A stretch of DNA of 46,999 nt, from the NCBI GenBank assembly GCA_022827785.1, contig JAJEIM010000017.1, positions 1 through 46,999 on the forward strand, written 5' to 3'. The notes below the pieces were generated by a model. That model was not told the DNA's origin, did not search any database, and saw only the letters and a program-made list of their open reading frames with translations. Position 1 is the stretch's first letter. Every line of letters begins with the position of its first letter. A program made the translations under genes and the position numbers. The stretch is from Acidimicrobiia bacterium (GTDB taxonomy: Bacteria; Actinomycetota; Acidimicrobiia; Spongiisociales; Spongiisociaceae). Below are positions 1-8,377 of this stretch, piece after piece.

Positions 1-2121
1 GTCACCAGACTTGTAGGTCACCAGCGACGTGCCCGTGGTGAGCACGATGCTGTTGTTGTCCTTGTCCGCTACCAGGACGGCAGAAGCCGCCACATCCGCA
101 GTGGCCCTTACAGCCCAGTAGTGGGTGAGAGTAGTGACGGCGCTTGCAGCGATCACGTCTGTGTCATCAGTCTCGGTGCAACCTGCGTCGGTGTCTCGGC
201 AGTCGCCGTTGACCATCTTCAGACTGGCGCCAAGAACCTCCGACTCCGCCGTCGTGCCGGACCGCGTGTACCGCTTGGTAGCCACACCGCTCCTGTTGGT
301 GGTGCGGTTATCAGCCGGGTTCGTGGCCGAGCCCGCGGTGTCAAGCGTGCGGCCGCCAAGACCAAGGGTCGCAGTAGCCGTGTTGGTCACGGTGGACCAC
401 ACACTGACCTTCTGGCCCCTGACCGGATCACCGTACTGGTCGACCAGAGTGGCCATCAGTGCATTGCCAACCGCCCCGCCAGCAGAATCGACTTCGTGGT
501 AACGGACGGGCGAACTGAGTGACAGCGTTCCACCAGCGGCGTCAGAAGCGGCGTCCGACCAAGTGATCTGGATGCCAACTGTAGTGCTGTCTCGGTCGTT
601 GGCTCCGGTCACATTCAGCGTCAAGGAAGCATCCTCCAGCACCATGGAAAGCTCAATCCTATCCCCGCGCTTATCGTTGCCCGACTCCGGATCGTCTGCC
701 GTGAAGCTGATCTGGATCTGGCCAGCCGCGTCCGTCTTGTGAACGGCCTCGGTGGTTTCGGAATCGTCACGGTGGAGCTCATCCGCGTTGCGGGTGCCGT
801 CAGTAGCGATGCTGGGAGTGATGTCCTCAATGGTCGATGTGATCTTGACGCTCGCACCCTTGTGCGCAACCGCATCGCCGTTCGCGTCCACTGCTTGCAG
901 CGTGTAGGTCACGGTGTCGCCGAACTTGAGGAACTTGGCGTTCTTCTTCGTGTCGACGGTGACCTTCAGGCCGGTCGCCTCGAGAATCCGGTCTACTTCG
1001 ACCTTCGCGTTCTCGGTGGTGTCGGCATCGAAGGCATCACCGGTGTCACCCGTCCACACCCAAGCGGTGGTGGTACCGGCCGTATTGCCAAGGTCGATCG
1101 AGATCTCAGCATTGCCGTCCGGATCCGTGGCCTCGTCACTGGTGGTGATCTTGCAACCAGCGCCGCTGCTCGTCACCTTCGCCGCTACGCACTCGCCGGC
1201 GTCGTCGAACGCCTCATCCGGAGTTTCGGTGCTGATCACGCCGATCGACGCGTCGGGCACCGGTTGATGATCGTCGTCACGGACGGACACCGAGATGTCG
1301 GCGTCGCCGCCGGCACCTACTGCGGCGTCCACAAAGGCCATTGCAGGACCCTGTGCGGTGATACCCGCGGGGCGAGCATTTGTGTGCCCCAGCGCCCGGG
1401 TGATGAACGCAGCCATCTGGGCCCGGCTCACCGGATCATTCGGCGAGAAGGTGGTGGCAGTCGTACCCGTGGTCACGCCCAACTCGAAGATGTCCCTGAT
1501 GGCCTTGTGAGCGCCAACCGAGACTCCACTGATGTCGGTGAACGGCGACTTGCCGCTCGCATGACCGTTCTTGAGGTCATCGATGTCGGTGCCACCGGGG
1601 CCCGTGAGGGCATTGGAAAGGAAGCCAGCCAGATGGACGGCCATATCGCTGCGGGTCACCGTGCCGGATGGATCGAACACGCCTTCCGAGCGCGGCGCCA
1701 TGATGCCCAGAGCGACCACCGCGTTGACGGCATCGTCATCCGAGTCGGTCACGTTCTGATCGGAGACCATCATCGTGTCAATACCGGCAGGACCGGCTGC
1801 CCGATACAGGAACCTGGCCATCTGCAGCCTGGTTACAGCCTTGTCGGGCGAGAACGCGCCGTCCCCGGTTCCAACTGTGATCCCGTAGTGGGCCAAGCAA
1901 TTCGCGGCATCAGCGGCGAAGCTGTTGCCCATGTCGGTGAAACCGGCATCCTCGGTAGCGGCACCTACGCAGGCTGAATACATAGCCTTTGAGTCCGCGG
2001 TGCCGTCCGCATCGTTGTGATCAGCGGCGACCGGCACCGCAGAAACGGCAAGAAGCGAACCCACCAAGGCCAGCACAGCCAGCACAGCCAGCCGCGATCG
2101 CTGCCTCGCTATCAGGGGCAT
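1..2121 (-). CDS. SLH-domain surface protein with Ig-like repeats (partial, 3' end outside window)
   Basis: The frame is open from an ATG at 2121 to the window edge (707 codons, C-terminus missing). The purine-rich GGGAGGG just upstream serves as ribosome binding site. Residues about 8-34 form a signal peptide ending VPVAA-DHND. Three SLH repeats follow (about 55-110, 115-170, 190-245), each with the typical VTR.QMA or VSRAQMA ending; two Cys (SAC, ANC) bracket the first repeat. After that come Thr/Ser/Asp-rich Ig-like (invasin/Big_1-type) segments such as DADISVSVRDDD and DAAGQIQISFTADD. SLH domains bind secondary cell-wall polymer, so a wall-anchored S-layer or adhesin-like role is inferred. 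The ligand is unknown. Confidence is high for the architecture and low for function. Confidence 0.88.
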   Translation of the reverse strand, partial: MPLIARQRSRLAVLAVLALVGSLLAVSAVPVAADHNDADGTADSKAMYSACVGAATEDAGFTDMGNSFAADAANCLAHYGITVGTGDGAFSPDKAVTRLQMARFLYRAAGPAGIDTMMVSDQNVTDSDDDAVNAVVALGIMAPRSEGVFDPSGTVTRSDMAVHLAGFLSNALTGPGGTDIDDLKNGHASGKSPFTDISGVSVGAHKAIRDIFELGVTTGTTATTFSPNDPVSRAQMAAFITRALGHTNARPAGITAQGPAMAFVDAAVGAGGDADISVSVRDDDHQPVPDASIGVISTETPDEAFDDAGECVAAKVTSSGAGCKITTSDEATDPDGNAEISIDLGNTAGTTTAWVWTGDTGDAFDADTTENAKVEVDRILEATGLKVTVDTKKNAKFLKFGDTVTYTLQAVDANGDAVAHKGASVKITSTIEDITPSIATDGTRNADELHRDDSETTEAVHKTDAAGQIQISFTADDPESGNDKRGDRIELSMVLEDASLTLNVTGANDRDSTTVGIQITWSDAASDAAGGTLSLSSPVRYHEVDSAGGAVGNALMATLVDQYGDPVRGQKVSVWSTVTNTATATLGLGGRTLDTAGSATNPADNRTTNRSGVATKRYTRSGTTAESEVLGASLKMVNGDCRDTDAGCTETDDTDVIAASAVTTLTHYWAVRATADVAASAVLVADKDNNSIVLTTGTSLVTYKSGD

Positions 2122-2676
2122 CTGCCCTCCCTTCCTTTCTTCGTATGCTTTGTCGGCCGCCGAGCAGGATATATGACACCTGTGGCCCGGCTAGCCATTC
2201 AATATAACACGCCGCCCACCCACGCGCTTGTTTATGTGAAGCGTCGGGAGACGCATCCTCGCGGCGGGCCCTGTTCAGCCAATGTCGGGGGTAACGCTAC
2301 CTACGGCCAATCGGCAACGCAAGCTTACGGAGACTCCGAACTGCGCCGGACTCGGGCGGTCGGTGAGACCCTTCCGCCCGATGCGTAGTGGGCGGCGGCT
2401 CGGTTCCCTGGCGTCATTGTAGTTGGTTCGCGTCGGTTTTAAGGCCTTTGGTGGCATTTGTTTCCCGTTTTCGCCCGAGATTCCGGCGGTCCGGGCGATG
2501 GATGGCGGTATCGGGGGCGGCTCGGGCACGGTTTTGGCGGGAGGCGCGGGGGGTTGGCGGTGGAACGACGGCCCGGGAAGGCGGGTGGCGAGACCTCCGG
2601 GGTGGCCTGGGAAGGGCCGAAACGGTGGACCGGCGGCTACCGGGAGGCCGAAACCGGCCCAGCCGGGCCGTTCCTG

Positions 2677-2702
2677 CCCCGTCGGGCGGGGTGGCATTTT
2701 TT
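2677..2702 (+). terminator. Intrinsic terminator-like hairpin followed by T6
   Basis: CCCCG (2677-2681) pairs with CGGGG (2687-2691) around a TCGGG loop, and six T follow at 2697-2702. The T-tract continues into CGCGTTCTCGG, the same downstream motif found after terminators at 11739, 18494, 26188, 32307 and, on the other strand, 40372. No gene ends just upstream on the plus strand, so it may close an unrecognised transcript. Confidence 0.45.
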
Positions 2703-2959
2703 CGCGTTCTCGGAAGTTTCCCGGCGGTCAGTGGCTTCCAGTGGCCAGTCGGGGGGCAGCGGCTTCAGGTGGCTTCCAGTGGGCAGTTGCCGGAACCCTT
2801 CGGTAGTTGGGGGTTGGGTGGCTCGCCGGCCGGGCTACGGGTCGGCGGGTGTGATGGTTCCTGTGCCCATATATATATATGTATAGGGGTGGGTGGGAGA
2901 GCCTTGGAGCTAGCCGAAGGGACGAGCTGGGCGCTCGCGGCCGACGCGGCTCCTACGAG

Positions 2960-3120
2960 TTAGTGGCCAGTGGCCAGATGTCAGAGGGTCAGTGGCCAGA
3001 TGTCAGAGGGTCAGTGGTCAGTGAGGTGGTGTGACTTGGTGACTGACAGGAACAACACAAAACTCAAGGGCCACAGCGAACTTGATTCTTCAGGGTCGGC
3101 CACTGGCCACTGGCAACCGG
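2960..3120. repeat. AGTGGCC/AGTGGTC heptamer cluster, partly inverted
   Basis: 2963-3022 contains AGTGGCC and AGTGGTC units interspersed with two copies of AGATGTCAGAGGGTC. 3098-3113 reads GGCCACTGGCCACTGG, the inverse orientation. The same heptamer occurs at 3674-3706 and as a long perfect array at 46885-46999. Short heptameric tandem repeats of this kind are known in several bacterial phyla; their role is unknown. Confidence 0.7.
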
Positions 3121-3130
3121 CCACTACGCG

Positions 3131-3517
3131 CTACGAACCGCCGGCGCCGACCTTCTCCCTGGGCGCAATCCTCTTCAACTCTCCCCGGACCTCACCCAGA
3201 CCGCCGGCCAACTGGATGATGTTCTCGCCGAGCCGCGCCTGACCGTCCTTCAACTCAGCCTGGCCCTTCTCCAGCCCAGCCACGCTCGACGTCAACCCGG
3301 CCACATCCTTCCCCAGACCGGCCACATCCTTCGCCAACCCCGCCTGGCCCTCCTTCAAGCCGGCCACATCCTTCGCCAAGCCGGCCTGGCCCTCCTTCAA
3401 AGCCTCAACCTGGTGGTCGAGGTGCCGGTTCAAGTCTCTCTTCGTGGAGACATTGATCCGCCAGAGGATGCCGACCACGCCGAGGAGGCCTGCCAAATCA
3501 ACGAGTAGTGCATCCAT
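3131..3517 (-). CDS. Small membrane-anchored coiled-coil protein (family copy 1)
   Basis: Encodes 128 residues. The ATG at 3517 follows a GGAGAGAGAG tract. Residues 4-20 are one hydrophobic segment (LLVDLAGLLGVVGILW), then a basic stretch, then a long hydrophilic heptad region. That region is built from a 14-residue unit, KEGQAGLAKDVAGL, repeated about three times and decaying to GLEKGQAELKDGQARL. The C-terminus is KVGAGGS. This predicts a single-pass inner-membrane protein with a parallel coiled coil. No named family was recognised. Three relatives lie in this window, and the last 31 nt here match copy 3 at 29 positions. It stands alone in an AT-rich island flanked by inverted AGTGGCC heptamers. 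Confidence 0.75.
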   Translation of the reverse strand: MDALLVDLAGLLGVVGILWRINVSTKRDLNRHLDHQVEALKEGQAGLAKDVAGLKEGQAGLAKDVAGLGKDVAGLTSSVAGLEKGQAELKDGQARLGENIIQLAGGLGEVRGELKRIAPREKVGAGGS

Positions 3518-3840
3518 CTGCTCTCTCTCCTTCCCTCTCGATTATAGAAGAGGCCACCATGAAGGGCTATATGCCTCATGAAAGCCTTCCATACATCAAG
3601 CTCCGGTTAACCTAGTGGACATACCGGCTATCATTGTATCTGATGGTGGACTATTTTTATCACTCTCAAACAGGTCAGTGGCCAGTGGTCAGTGGCCAGT
3701 GGCCAGAGTTGAGATATACATCTCATGATGGACCCCTATCCATCAATACAGCCATAAGCTAACGTATGACTTAGTAGTAATAGTACATGGACAGCGAATA
3801 TTTTTTACCGTTCTTATACAAGGGTGGACTCACCCGGCTG
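3518..3840. other. AT-rich intergenic island upstream of coiled-coil copy 1
   Basis: Composition is visibly lower in GC than the surrounding genes (runs such as CTATTTTTATC, TAGTAGTAATAGTA, GAATATTTTTTACC). It probably holds the promoter of the coiled-coil gene and the 3' end of the deoC operon transcript. A weak hairpin GGGTG/CACCC (minus strand, about 3825-3838) lies just past the ALDH stop but lacks a T-tract. Heptamer repeats occupy 3674-3706. No gene seen. Confidence 0.55.
3674..3706. repeat. AGTGGCC/AGTGGTC heptamer repeat
   Basis: Four to five units of AGTGGYC in tandem. Positions 3690-3704 are the exact inverse complement of 3098-3112 (15 nt), so the coiled-coil gene at 3131-3517 is bracketed by an inverted repeat. 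Because the units are low-complexity, this may be coincidental orientation of a common repeat. Confidence 0.7.
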
Positions 3841-4701
3841 TCAAAGGCCCTTGGGGTGCCAGACGGTTTTGATCTCCGTGAAGGCGGCAATGGCATAGGG
3901 GCTCTGCGCCTCGGCCCAGTCGATGTCGCCGCCGGGCGGGCGGACCACCCGCTTCACCCCGGCCGCCGCCTCCTGCTCGATGTCCCGCAGCATGGCGGGC
4001 TCGGCGCCGAACGCGTCGACGGCGTTCACGTCCAGGTGCGAGGCCAGGAACGGGACCATGCCCGCCTTGGGGCCGGTGAGGATGTTGACCACCCCATCGG
4101 GGACATCGGCGGTGGCCATCGCCTCGGCCAGCGTGATGGAAGGGGACGGCCATCGCTCGGAGGCCAGCACCACCGTGGTGTTCCCTGACACGATCACCGG
4201 CGCCACCCGCGACACCAGGCCGAGCAGCGGCGACTCCTCCGCGGCGATGATCCCCACCACGCCGGTGGGCTCGGGCACAGAGATGTTGAAGAACGGACCG
4301 GACACCGGATTGAGATTCCCCATCACCTGGGCGAACTTGTCGGCCCATCCCGCGTACCACACCAGCCGGTCGACAGCCCGGGCGACCTCCCGGCGGGCCC
4401 TGGCGGCGCCGGCCCCGGAGAGGCGCACGGCCGCGCCGAACGCCTCCGCCCGGTCCTCGACCATCTCCGCGATCCGGTAGAGGATCTGGCCCCGGTTGTA
4501 GCCGGTGCGGGCCGCCCAACCCGGCTGGGCCCGCCTCGCCGCCCGGACCGCCATCCGCAGGTCCTTGCGGGTGCCGGCGGCCATCCGGGCGACCACCTCG
4601 CCCTTGTGGTCAAGAGCGGGGAAGGTCCGGCCCGACTCGGAGCGCGGGAAGTCCCCGCCTATGTAGAGCTTGTAGGTCTTGCGGACCTGGAGCCGGCTCA
4701 C
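3841..4701 (-). CDS. Catalytically incomplete aldehyde dehydrogenase-family protein
   Basis: 286 residues, against about 480-500 for a full ALDH. It covers the N-terminal part and most of the NAD(P)-binding domain: YIGGDFPRSESGRTF near the start, EPTGVVGIIAAEESPLLGL, VSGNTTVVLASE and PDGVVNILTG. The region after the Rossmann part is replaced by a short unrelated tail ending TEIKTVWHPKGL. The catalytic Cys block and the EEIFGPV block are absent. It directly follows the complete ALDH gene (91-nt gap). A deoC, ALDH, short-ALDH order is, to my knowledge, common in actinobacteria, so this looks like a retained subunit or pseudoenzyme rather than random decay. A structural or regulatory partner role for the full ALDH is inferred. 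Confidence 0.82.
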   Translation of the reverse strand: MSRLQVRKTYKLYIGGDFPRSESGRTFPALDHKGEVVARMAAGTRKDLRMAVRAARRAQPGWAARTGYNRGQILYRIAEMVEDRAEAFGAAVRLSGAGAARARREVARAVDRLVWYAGWADKFAQVMGNLNPVSGPFFNISVPEPTGVVGIIAAEESPLLGLVSRVAPVIVSGNTTVVLASERWPSPSITLAEAMATADVPDGVVNILTGPKAGMVPFLASHLDVNAVDAFGAEPAMLRDIEQEAAAGVKRVVRPPGGDIDWAEAQSPYAIAAFTEIKTVWHPKGL

Positions 4702-4792
4702 GATCCACCTCCCAGGAGGGCGCTGACGGGGACAGGATGGCCCTCGATGGTCTGGCCTGGGATTCGTCGCCTATCGGGCCAACAGGACATTC

Positions 4793-6292
4793 TCAGTGCC
4801 CTCCCAGGTAAGGGAGCAGGCCGTGGCGCCCGCCCTCGCGGCCGAACCCGGACTCCTGGAAGCCGCCGAAGGGCGAGGCCGGGTCGAACTTGTTGTAGGT
4901 GTTGGCCCACACCACCCCGGCGGCGAGCCGGTCGGCCATCCACAGGATGCGGGAGCCCTTGGAGGTCCAGACGCCCGCGGACAGGCCGTAGGGCGTGTTG
5001 TTGGCCTTCTCCACCGCCTCGGCCGGGGTCCGGAAGGTCATGATCGACAGCACCGGGCCGAAGATCTCCTCCTGGGCGATGCGATGGCTCTGGGAGACGC
5101 CGGTGAAAAGGGTGGGAGCGAACCAGAAGCCCCTCTCCGGCAGCGCGCACGGCGGCTGGTACATGTCCGCTCCCTCCGCCACCCCGATGTCCACCAGGTC
5201 GGTGATCCTGTCGAGCTGGGCCCGGCTGTTGATCGCCCCCACGTCGGTGTTCTTGTCGAGGGGGTCGCCCACCCGCAGGTGGGTCAGGCGGAGGCGCAGC
5301 CTGTCCATCAGGTTGTCGAAGACGGACTCCTGGACCAGCAGGCGGCTGCCGGCGCAGCACACGTGGCCCTGGTTGAAGAAGATGCCGTTGATGATCCCCT
5401 CGATGGCCTGGTCGAGGGGCGCATCGTCGAAGATGATGTGGGGCGCCTTGCCGCCCAGCTCGAGGGTGAGGCGCTTGCCGGTGCCGGCCAGGTTGCGCTG
5501 GATCTGCTTGCCCACCGCGGTGGAGCCGGTGAAGGCCACCTTGTCAACGCCGGGATGGTCCACCACCTCGGCGCCGGTGGTTCCATCGCCGGTGACGATG
5601 TTGAGGGTGCCGGGGGGGAGGCCGGCCTCGGCGGTGAGCCGGGCGAATGCGAGGGCGCTCAGCGGCGTGGTCTCGGCCGGTTTCAGCACCACCGTGTTGC
5701 CGGTGGCCAGGGCGGGCGCCACCTTCCAGGCGATCATCAGCATCGGGAAGTTCCAGGGGATGACCTGGCCGACCACGCCTACGGGGGAGGTGTCGAGGCC
5801 CGGGAAGGCGAAGTCCAGCTTGTCCGCCCAGCCCGCGCAGTAGAAGAAGTGGGCGGCGGCGAGGGGCAGGTCGATGTCGCGGGACTCCCTGATCGGCTTC
5901 CCCCCGTCCAGCGTCTCCAGCACGGCGAACTCGCGGGACCGTTCCTGGAGCATGCGGGCGATCCGGTAGAGGTACTTGGCCCTTTCGTTGGCCGGCATCC
6001 TGCCCCAGGCGCCCTCGTAGGCCTTGCGGGCGGCGGCGACGGCTCGGTCCACGTCCTTGGGGCCTGCTTCGGCGACCCGGCTGAGGGGCTCCTCGGTGGC
6101 GGGGTTGATGGTGGGGAAGTAGCGGTTGGTGGCGGGTTCGGTGGGGGCGCCGTCGATCCAGAGGTCGTAGCTCGGGTCGATGTTCACGGGGTCGGTGGAC
6201 TCGATGGAAGCTACGTAGTCGAGGCCGGTGGGGACGATCTCGGGGGTGGTGGTCGCGGGCTTGTCGGGGGTGGTCGTGTCGGGGGTGCTCAT
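4793..6292 (-). CDS. NAD(P)-dependent aldehyde dehydrogenase
   Basis: 499 residues, normal length. ALDH motifs in order: GQVIPWNFPMLMIAWKVAPA (Rossmann entry), KPAETTPLSAL, FTGSTAVGKQI, LELGGKAPHIIF (general-base Glu near residue 275), NQGHVCCAGSRL (catalytic Cys near 310), EEIFGPVLSIM and PFGGFQESGFGREGG. The first 35 residues are a Thr/Pro-rich extension. It lies between deoC and the short ALDH on the same strand. DeoC splits deoxyribose 5-phosphate into glyceraldehyde 3-phosphate and acetaldehyde, so oxidation of acetaldehyde to acetate is the context-based guess. The substrate is not readable from sequence, and betaine-aldehyde-type ALDHs look similar. Confidence 0.92.
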   Translation of the reverse strand: MSTPDTTTPDKPATTTPEIVPTGLDYVASIESTDPVNIDPSYDLWIDGAPTEPATNRYFPTINPATEEPLSRVAEAGPKDVDRAVAAARKAYEGAWGRMPANERAKYLYRIARMLQERSREFAVLETLDGGKPIRESRDIDLPLAAAHFFYCAGWADKLDFAFPGLDTSPVGVVGQVIPWNFPMLMIAWKVAPALATGNTVVLKPAETTPLSALAFARLTAEAGLPPGTLNIVTGDGTTGAEVVDHPGVDKVAFTGSTAVGKQIQRNLAGTGKRLTLELGGKAPHIIFDDAPLDQAIEGIINGIFFNQGHVCCAGSRLLVQESVFDNLMDRLRLRLTHLRVGDPLDKNTDVGAINSRAQLDRITDLVDIGVAEGADMYQPPCALPERGFWFAPTLFTGVSQSHRIAQEEIFGPVLSIMTFRTPAEAVEKANNTPYGLSAGVWTSKGSRILWMADRLAAGVVWANTYNKFDPASPFGGFQESGFGREGGRHGLLPYLGGH

Positions 6293-6400
6293 GGCGAGGG
6301 GTCCTCGGGGCTCATGGTGGGGTGGTTGATGGTGTTGATGGTGGGGTGGTTCATGATGGTGGGGTCGGTGGCGGGGCGGTTGGCGGGGTTCATGGCTCGA

Positions 6401-7399
6401 TCAGTCCCTGGTGAAGTAGTCGGGCGACTGGTAGCGGTTCTCGCGGAGCCACCGGATCTGCATGAGCAGGTCGTTGAGCAGGCTGGAGGCCCCGAAGCGG
6501 AAGCGGTCAGGGGTCAGCCAGTCCGACCCCAGGGTCTCCGCCAGCAGCACCAGGTAGCGGATGGCGACCTTGGCGGTGCTGATCCCGCCCGCCGGCTTCA
6601 TCCCGACCGCCGTACCGGAAGCGGCGTGGAAGTCGCGGATGGCCTCGAGCATCACGAGGGTCACCGGCAGGGTGGCGGCGGGTTTCACCTTGCCGGTGGA
6701 CGTCTTGATGAAGTCGGCGCCGGCGGCCATCGCCAGCATCGAGGCTCTCCGCACGTTGTCGAAGGTGCTGAGCTCGCCGGTCTCGAGGATGACCTTGAGG
6801 TGGGCGGGTCCGCAGGCCTCCTTGACCGCCACGATCTCGTCATGGACCCGGAGATGGTCGCCTGAGAGGAAGGCGCCGCGGTTGATCACCATGTCGATCT
6901 CGGTGGCGCCGGCGGCGACCGCCCAGGCCACCTCGCCGGTCTTGATGTCGAGCGGGGCCTGGCCGGACGGGAAGTAGGTGGCCACGGAGGCGACCGCTAC
7001 GCCGCTCCCGGTTGCGGTTCCGTTGGCGGTTCCGGCGCCGGCGCCGGCGAGGGCCTCGACGGCGTAGGGGACCATGTTGGGATAGACGCATAGGGCGGCC
7101 ACCGATGGGATGTCGGGGTCGGTGGGATCCGGGCGGATCGCCTTGGAAGCCAGCTGGATGACCTTGCCGGGGGTGTCCCTGCCCTCCAGGGTGGTCAGGT
7201 CGCACATCCGGATGGCCAGGTGGAGCGCCGCCAGCTTGGACTCCCGCTTCACCGATCTGGTGGCCAGGGCGCCGGCTCGCTCCGCCACGCCCACCTCGTC
7301 CACGGAGGGGACCGCCCGCAGGAAGGAGTCGATCGTCCTCGGGGTGACGGAGGGGCCGAGAATCGGGGAGGCCGGGGTGGTGGTGGCGGGAGATGACAT
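6401..7399 (-). CDS. deoC: Deoxyribose-phosphate aldolase
   Basis: 332 residues; class I aldolase that cleaves 2-deoxyribose 5-phosphate. Key blocks: TEIDMVINRGAFLSG (conserved Asp of the active site), LKVILETGELS, ADFIKTSTGK (Schiff-base Lys near residue 231) and VGMKPAGGIST (second active-site Lys). The N-terminal 60 residues are longer than in short DeoC forms and match the long actinobacterial type. A Gly/Ala-rich insertion (GAGAGTANGTATGSG) sits in the middle. The ATG at 7399 lies 10 nt after a TACCCT -10 box, so the transcript should have almost no leader. It is the first gene of the deoC-ALDH-short ALDH operon, with a 108-nt gap to the next gene. Confidence 0.93.
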   Translation of the reverse strand: MSSPATTTPASPILGPSVTPRTIDSFLRAVPSVDEVGVAERAGALATRSVKRESKLAALHLAIRMCDLTTLEGRDTPGKVIQLASKAIRPDPTDPDIPSVAALCVYPNMVPYAVEALAGAGAGTANGTATGSGVAVASVATYFPSGQAPLDIKTGEVAWAVAAGATEIDMVINRGAFLSGDHLRVHDEIVAVKEACGPAHLKVILETGELSTFDNVRRASMLAMAAGADFIKTSTGKVKPAATLPVTLVMLEAIRDFHAASGTAVGMKPAGGISTAKVAIRYLVLLAETLGSDWLTPDRFRFGASSLLNDLLMQIRWLRENRYQSPDYFTRD

Positions 7400-7591
7400 C
7401 GTGCCGGCAAGGGTACCGGACGGTCGGCGGGATACTCCTACCGGGATCGCGCGGGTGGTGTCGGGTGCCTGGGGGTGGCGGGGGCGGGGTGGCGGATGGT
7501 CGGGGGTGGCGGGTTCCGGACCTGGGTTTGCCTTGCTGTCGGGTCACTCATCGAGCGGGCCGGGCGGGCATGTAGGCCGGTCACACTCATG

Positions 7592-7623
7592 CACATATAT
7601 AGGTGTGCACATATATAGGTGTG
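7592..7623. repeat. Tandem 2 x 16-bp repeat CACATATATAGGTGTG
   Basis: Two perfect adjacent copies. Each copy has CACA/TGTG arms around an AT-rich centre, so it is an imperfect palindrome that could be a paired operator. It lies between deoC and the coiled-coil gene at 7867, about 190 bp from the deoC start. Confidence 0.65.
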
Positions 7624-7779
7624 CCGCAGGAGGCCTTGCGGGACGGCCCGCACGGTCCGGTTGGCGCGGCCGTCACAATGTAAACCGGCCTAGGTCAACC
7701 CGACGCCCGCCTCGCCAAGATACTGCAACCACCTGGACGGCCTCTTGTGGTCACTGAGATCCGGGCGCGGTTTGGATAG

Positions 7780-7866
7780 CTACGACCACCTTTTCACAGC
7801 CGCCATGTCGACCTTCAGGTTTCGCACGGCCGATCTCATCTCAGGAAACGTGTCGTTCAACCTCGC
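7780..7866 (-). pseudogene. Orphaned 3' end of the coiled-coil gene beyond an amber stop
   Basis: 28 codons in the same frame as the gene at 7867-8076, separated from it only by TAG. The translation (ARLNDTFPEMRSAVRNLKV then DMAAVKRWS) keeps a heptad-like pattern. The phrase LKVDMAAVKRW parallels LGKDMAVVKNDL in the copy at 8378. Interpreted as the former C-terminus. Confidence 0.5.
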
Positions 7867-8076
7867 CTAGCCCCTCTCCAGTACCGACACATCCATCTGC
7901 AGGGACCGCAGGTCCGTCCGCAAGTCCCACAGGCCGTCCTCCAGTTTCGAGACCTTACTCTCCAGCCTTTCAAGGTCACCCTTCATGAATGTCACCGTGA
8001 GGTTCATCGTATAGATGTAGCCACCCACCGCGAGCAGGCCGTAGATGATTAGCCAATCTATTAGCTCTATAGCCAT
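7867..8076 (-). CDS. Small membrane coiled-coil protein (family copy 2, apparently amber-truncated)
   Basis: 69 residues from the ATG at 8076, chosen because GAGAGGGAG lies at the right distance. An in-frame start at 8166 would add 30 residues without an RBS. Residues 4-24 (ELIDWLIIYGLLAVGGYIYTM) form one membrane segment. Residues 33-69 are a heptad coil (LERLESKVSKLEDGLWDLRTDL). After the TAG at 7867-7869 the same frame runs 28 more codons to a second TAG at 7780. It reads as further coil (MRSAVRNLKVDMAAVKRW), which resembles the tail of the neighbouring copy. The gene is therefore probably shortened by a nonsense mutation. No named family was recognised. Confidence 0.62.
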   Translation of the reverse strand: MAIELIDWLIIYGLLAVGGYIYTMNLTVTFMKGDLERLESKVSKLEDGLWDLRTDLRSLQMDVSVLERG

Positions 8077-8377
8077 AAACTCCCTCTCACTGTCCGTGTA
8101 CCAGTACGGCATCGAGAGACGCGGGCGGCGTGGCGCCCCAGCAACCGCCCCGGTGCCGGTTGCCACTACGTTACCAACGTTGTAAAGGCTAATCTGATTT
8201 AGATGGGTATTACCCCCCTATCACGTCTTCACCGTTGTGCCATGACCAGATAGCCGTGGCATCCCGAGTGCGGCGATGCCGGCTGCTATTGGGGCTAACT
8301 TGGAGCGGGGAGTCCTGCAGGAGGCCACCAGCCGGGCGCCGTGGTTCTCTCTGTGGGGTTGGCCCGGCGCTCAGGCG
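8077..8377. other. Intergenic region between coiled-coil copies 2 and 3
   Basis: Contains an AT-rich core at 8166-8225, probably the promoter of copy 2 on the minus strand, with the short palindromic string AACGTTGTAAAG nearby. The part from 8230 to 8377 is GC-rich and shows nothing recognisable. Confidence 0.5.

Larger units (their letters stand above)
2122..3130. other. G-rich non-coding region with short repeats
   Basis: About 1 kb without a credible gene. 2122-2400 should hold the promoter of the surface-protein gene. 2480-2660 is very G-rich in both flanking frames and shows no RBS or recognisable protein. A hairpin followed by TTTTTTCGCGTTCT lies at 2677-2710. 2730-3025 carries scattered CAGTGGCC/CAGTGGTC heptamers, and 2868-2885 is an AT microsatellite. 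Overlapping long reading frames here are explained by the high GC content. Confidence 0.6.
7400..7866. other. Intergenic region: deoC promoter, G-rich stretch, tandem repeat, decayed coiled-coil tail
   Basis: The minus-strand TACCCT near 7410-7415 is the likely deoC -10 box. 7465-7520 is G-rich on the plus strand (GGGGGTGGCGGGGGCGGGG). 7592-7623 carries two copies of CACATATATAGGTGTG. 7783-7866 is the in-frame continuation of the coiled-coil gene beyond its amber stop. No other gene seen. Confidence 0.6.

Noticed and set aside
2275-2963. Several long overlapping reading frames on both strands
   Set aside because: All lack a convincing RBS and any recognisable domain; they reflect the high GC content. 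One would also run through the terminator-like hairpin at 2677-2702.
4796-6865. 689-codon plus-strand frame opposite the ALDH gene and part of deoC
   Set aside because: Antisense shadow of two well-supported genes; Gly/Val/Glu-rich with no domains.
7867-7869. Pyrrolysine or other recoding of the UAG in coiled-coil copy 2
   Set aside because: No recoding machinery is visible; selA and selB act on UGA. Simple nonsense mutation is enough.
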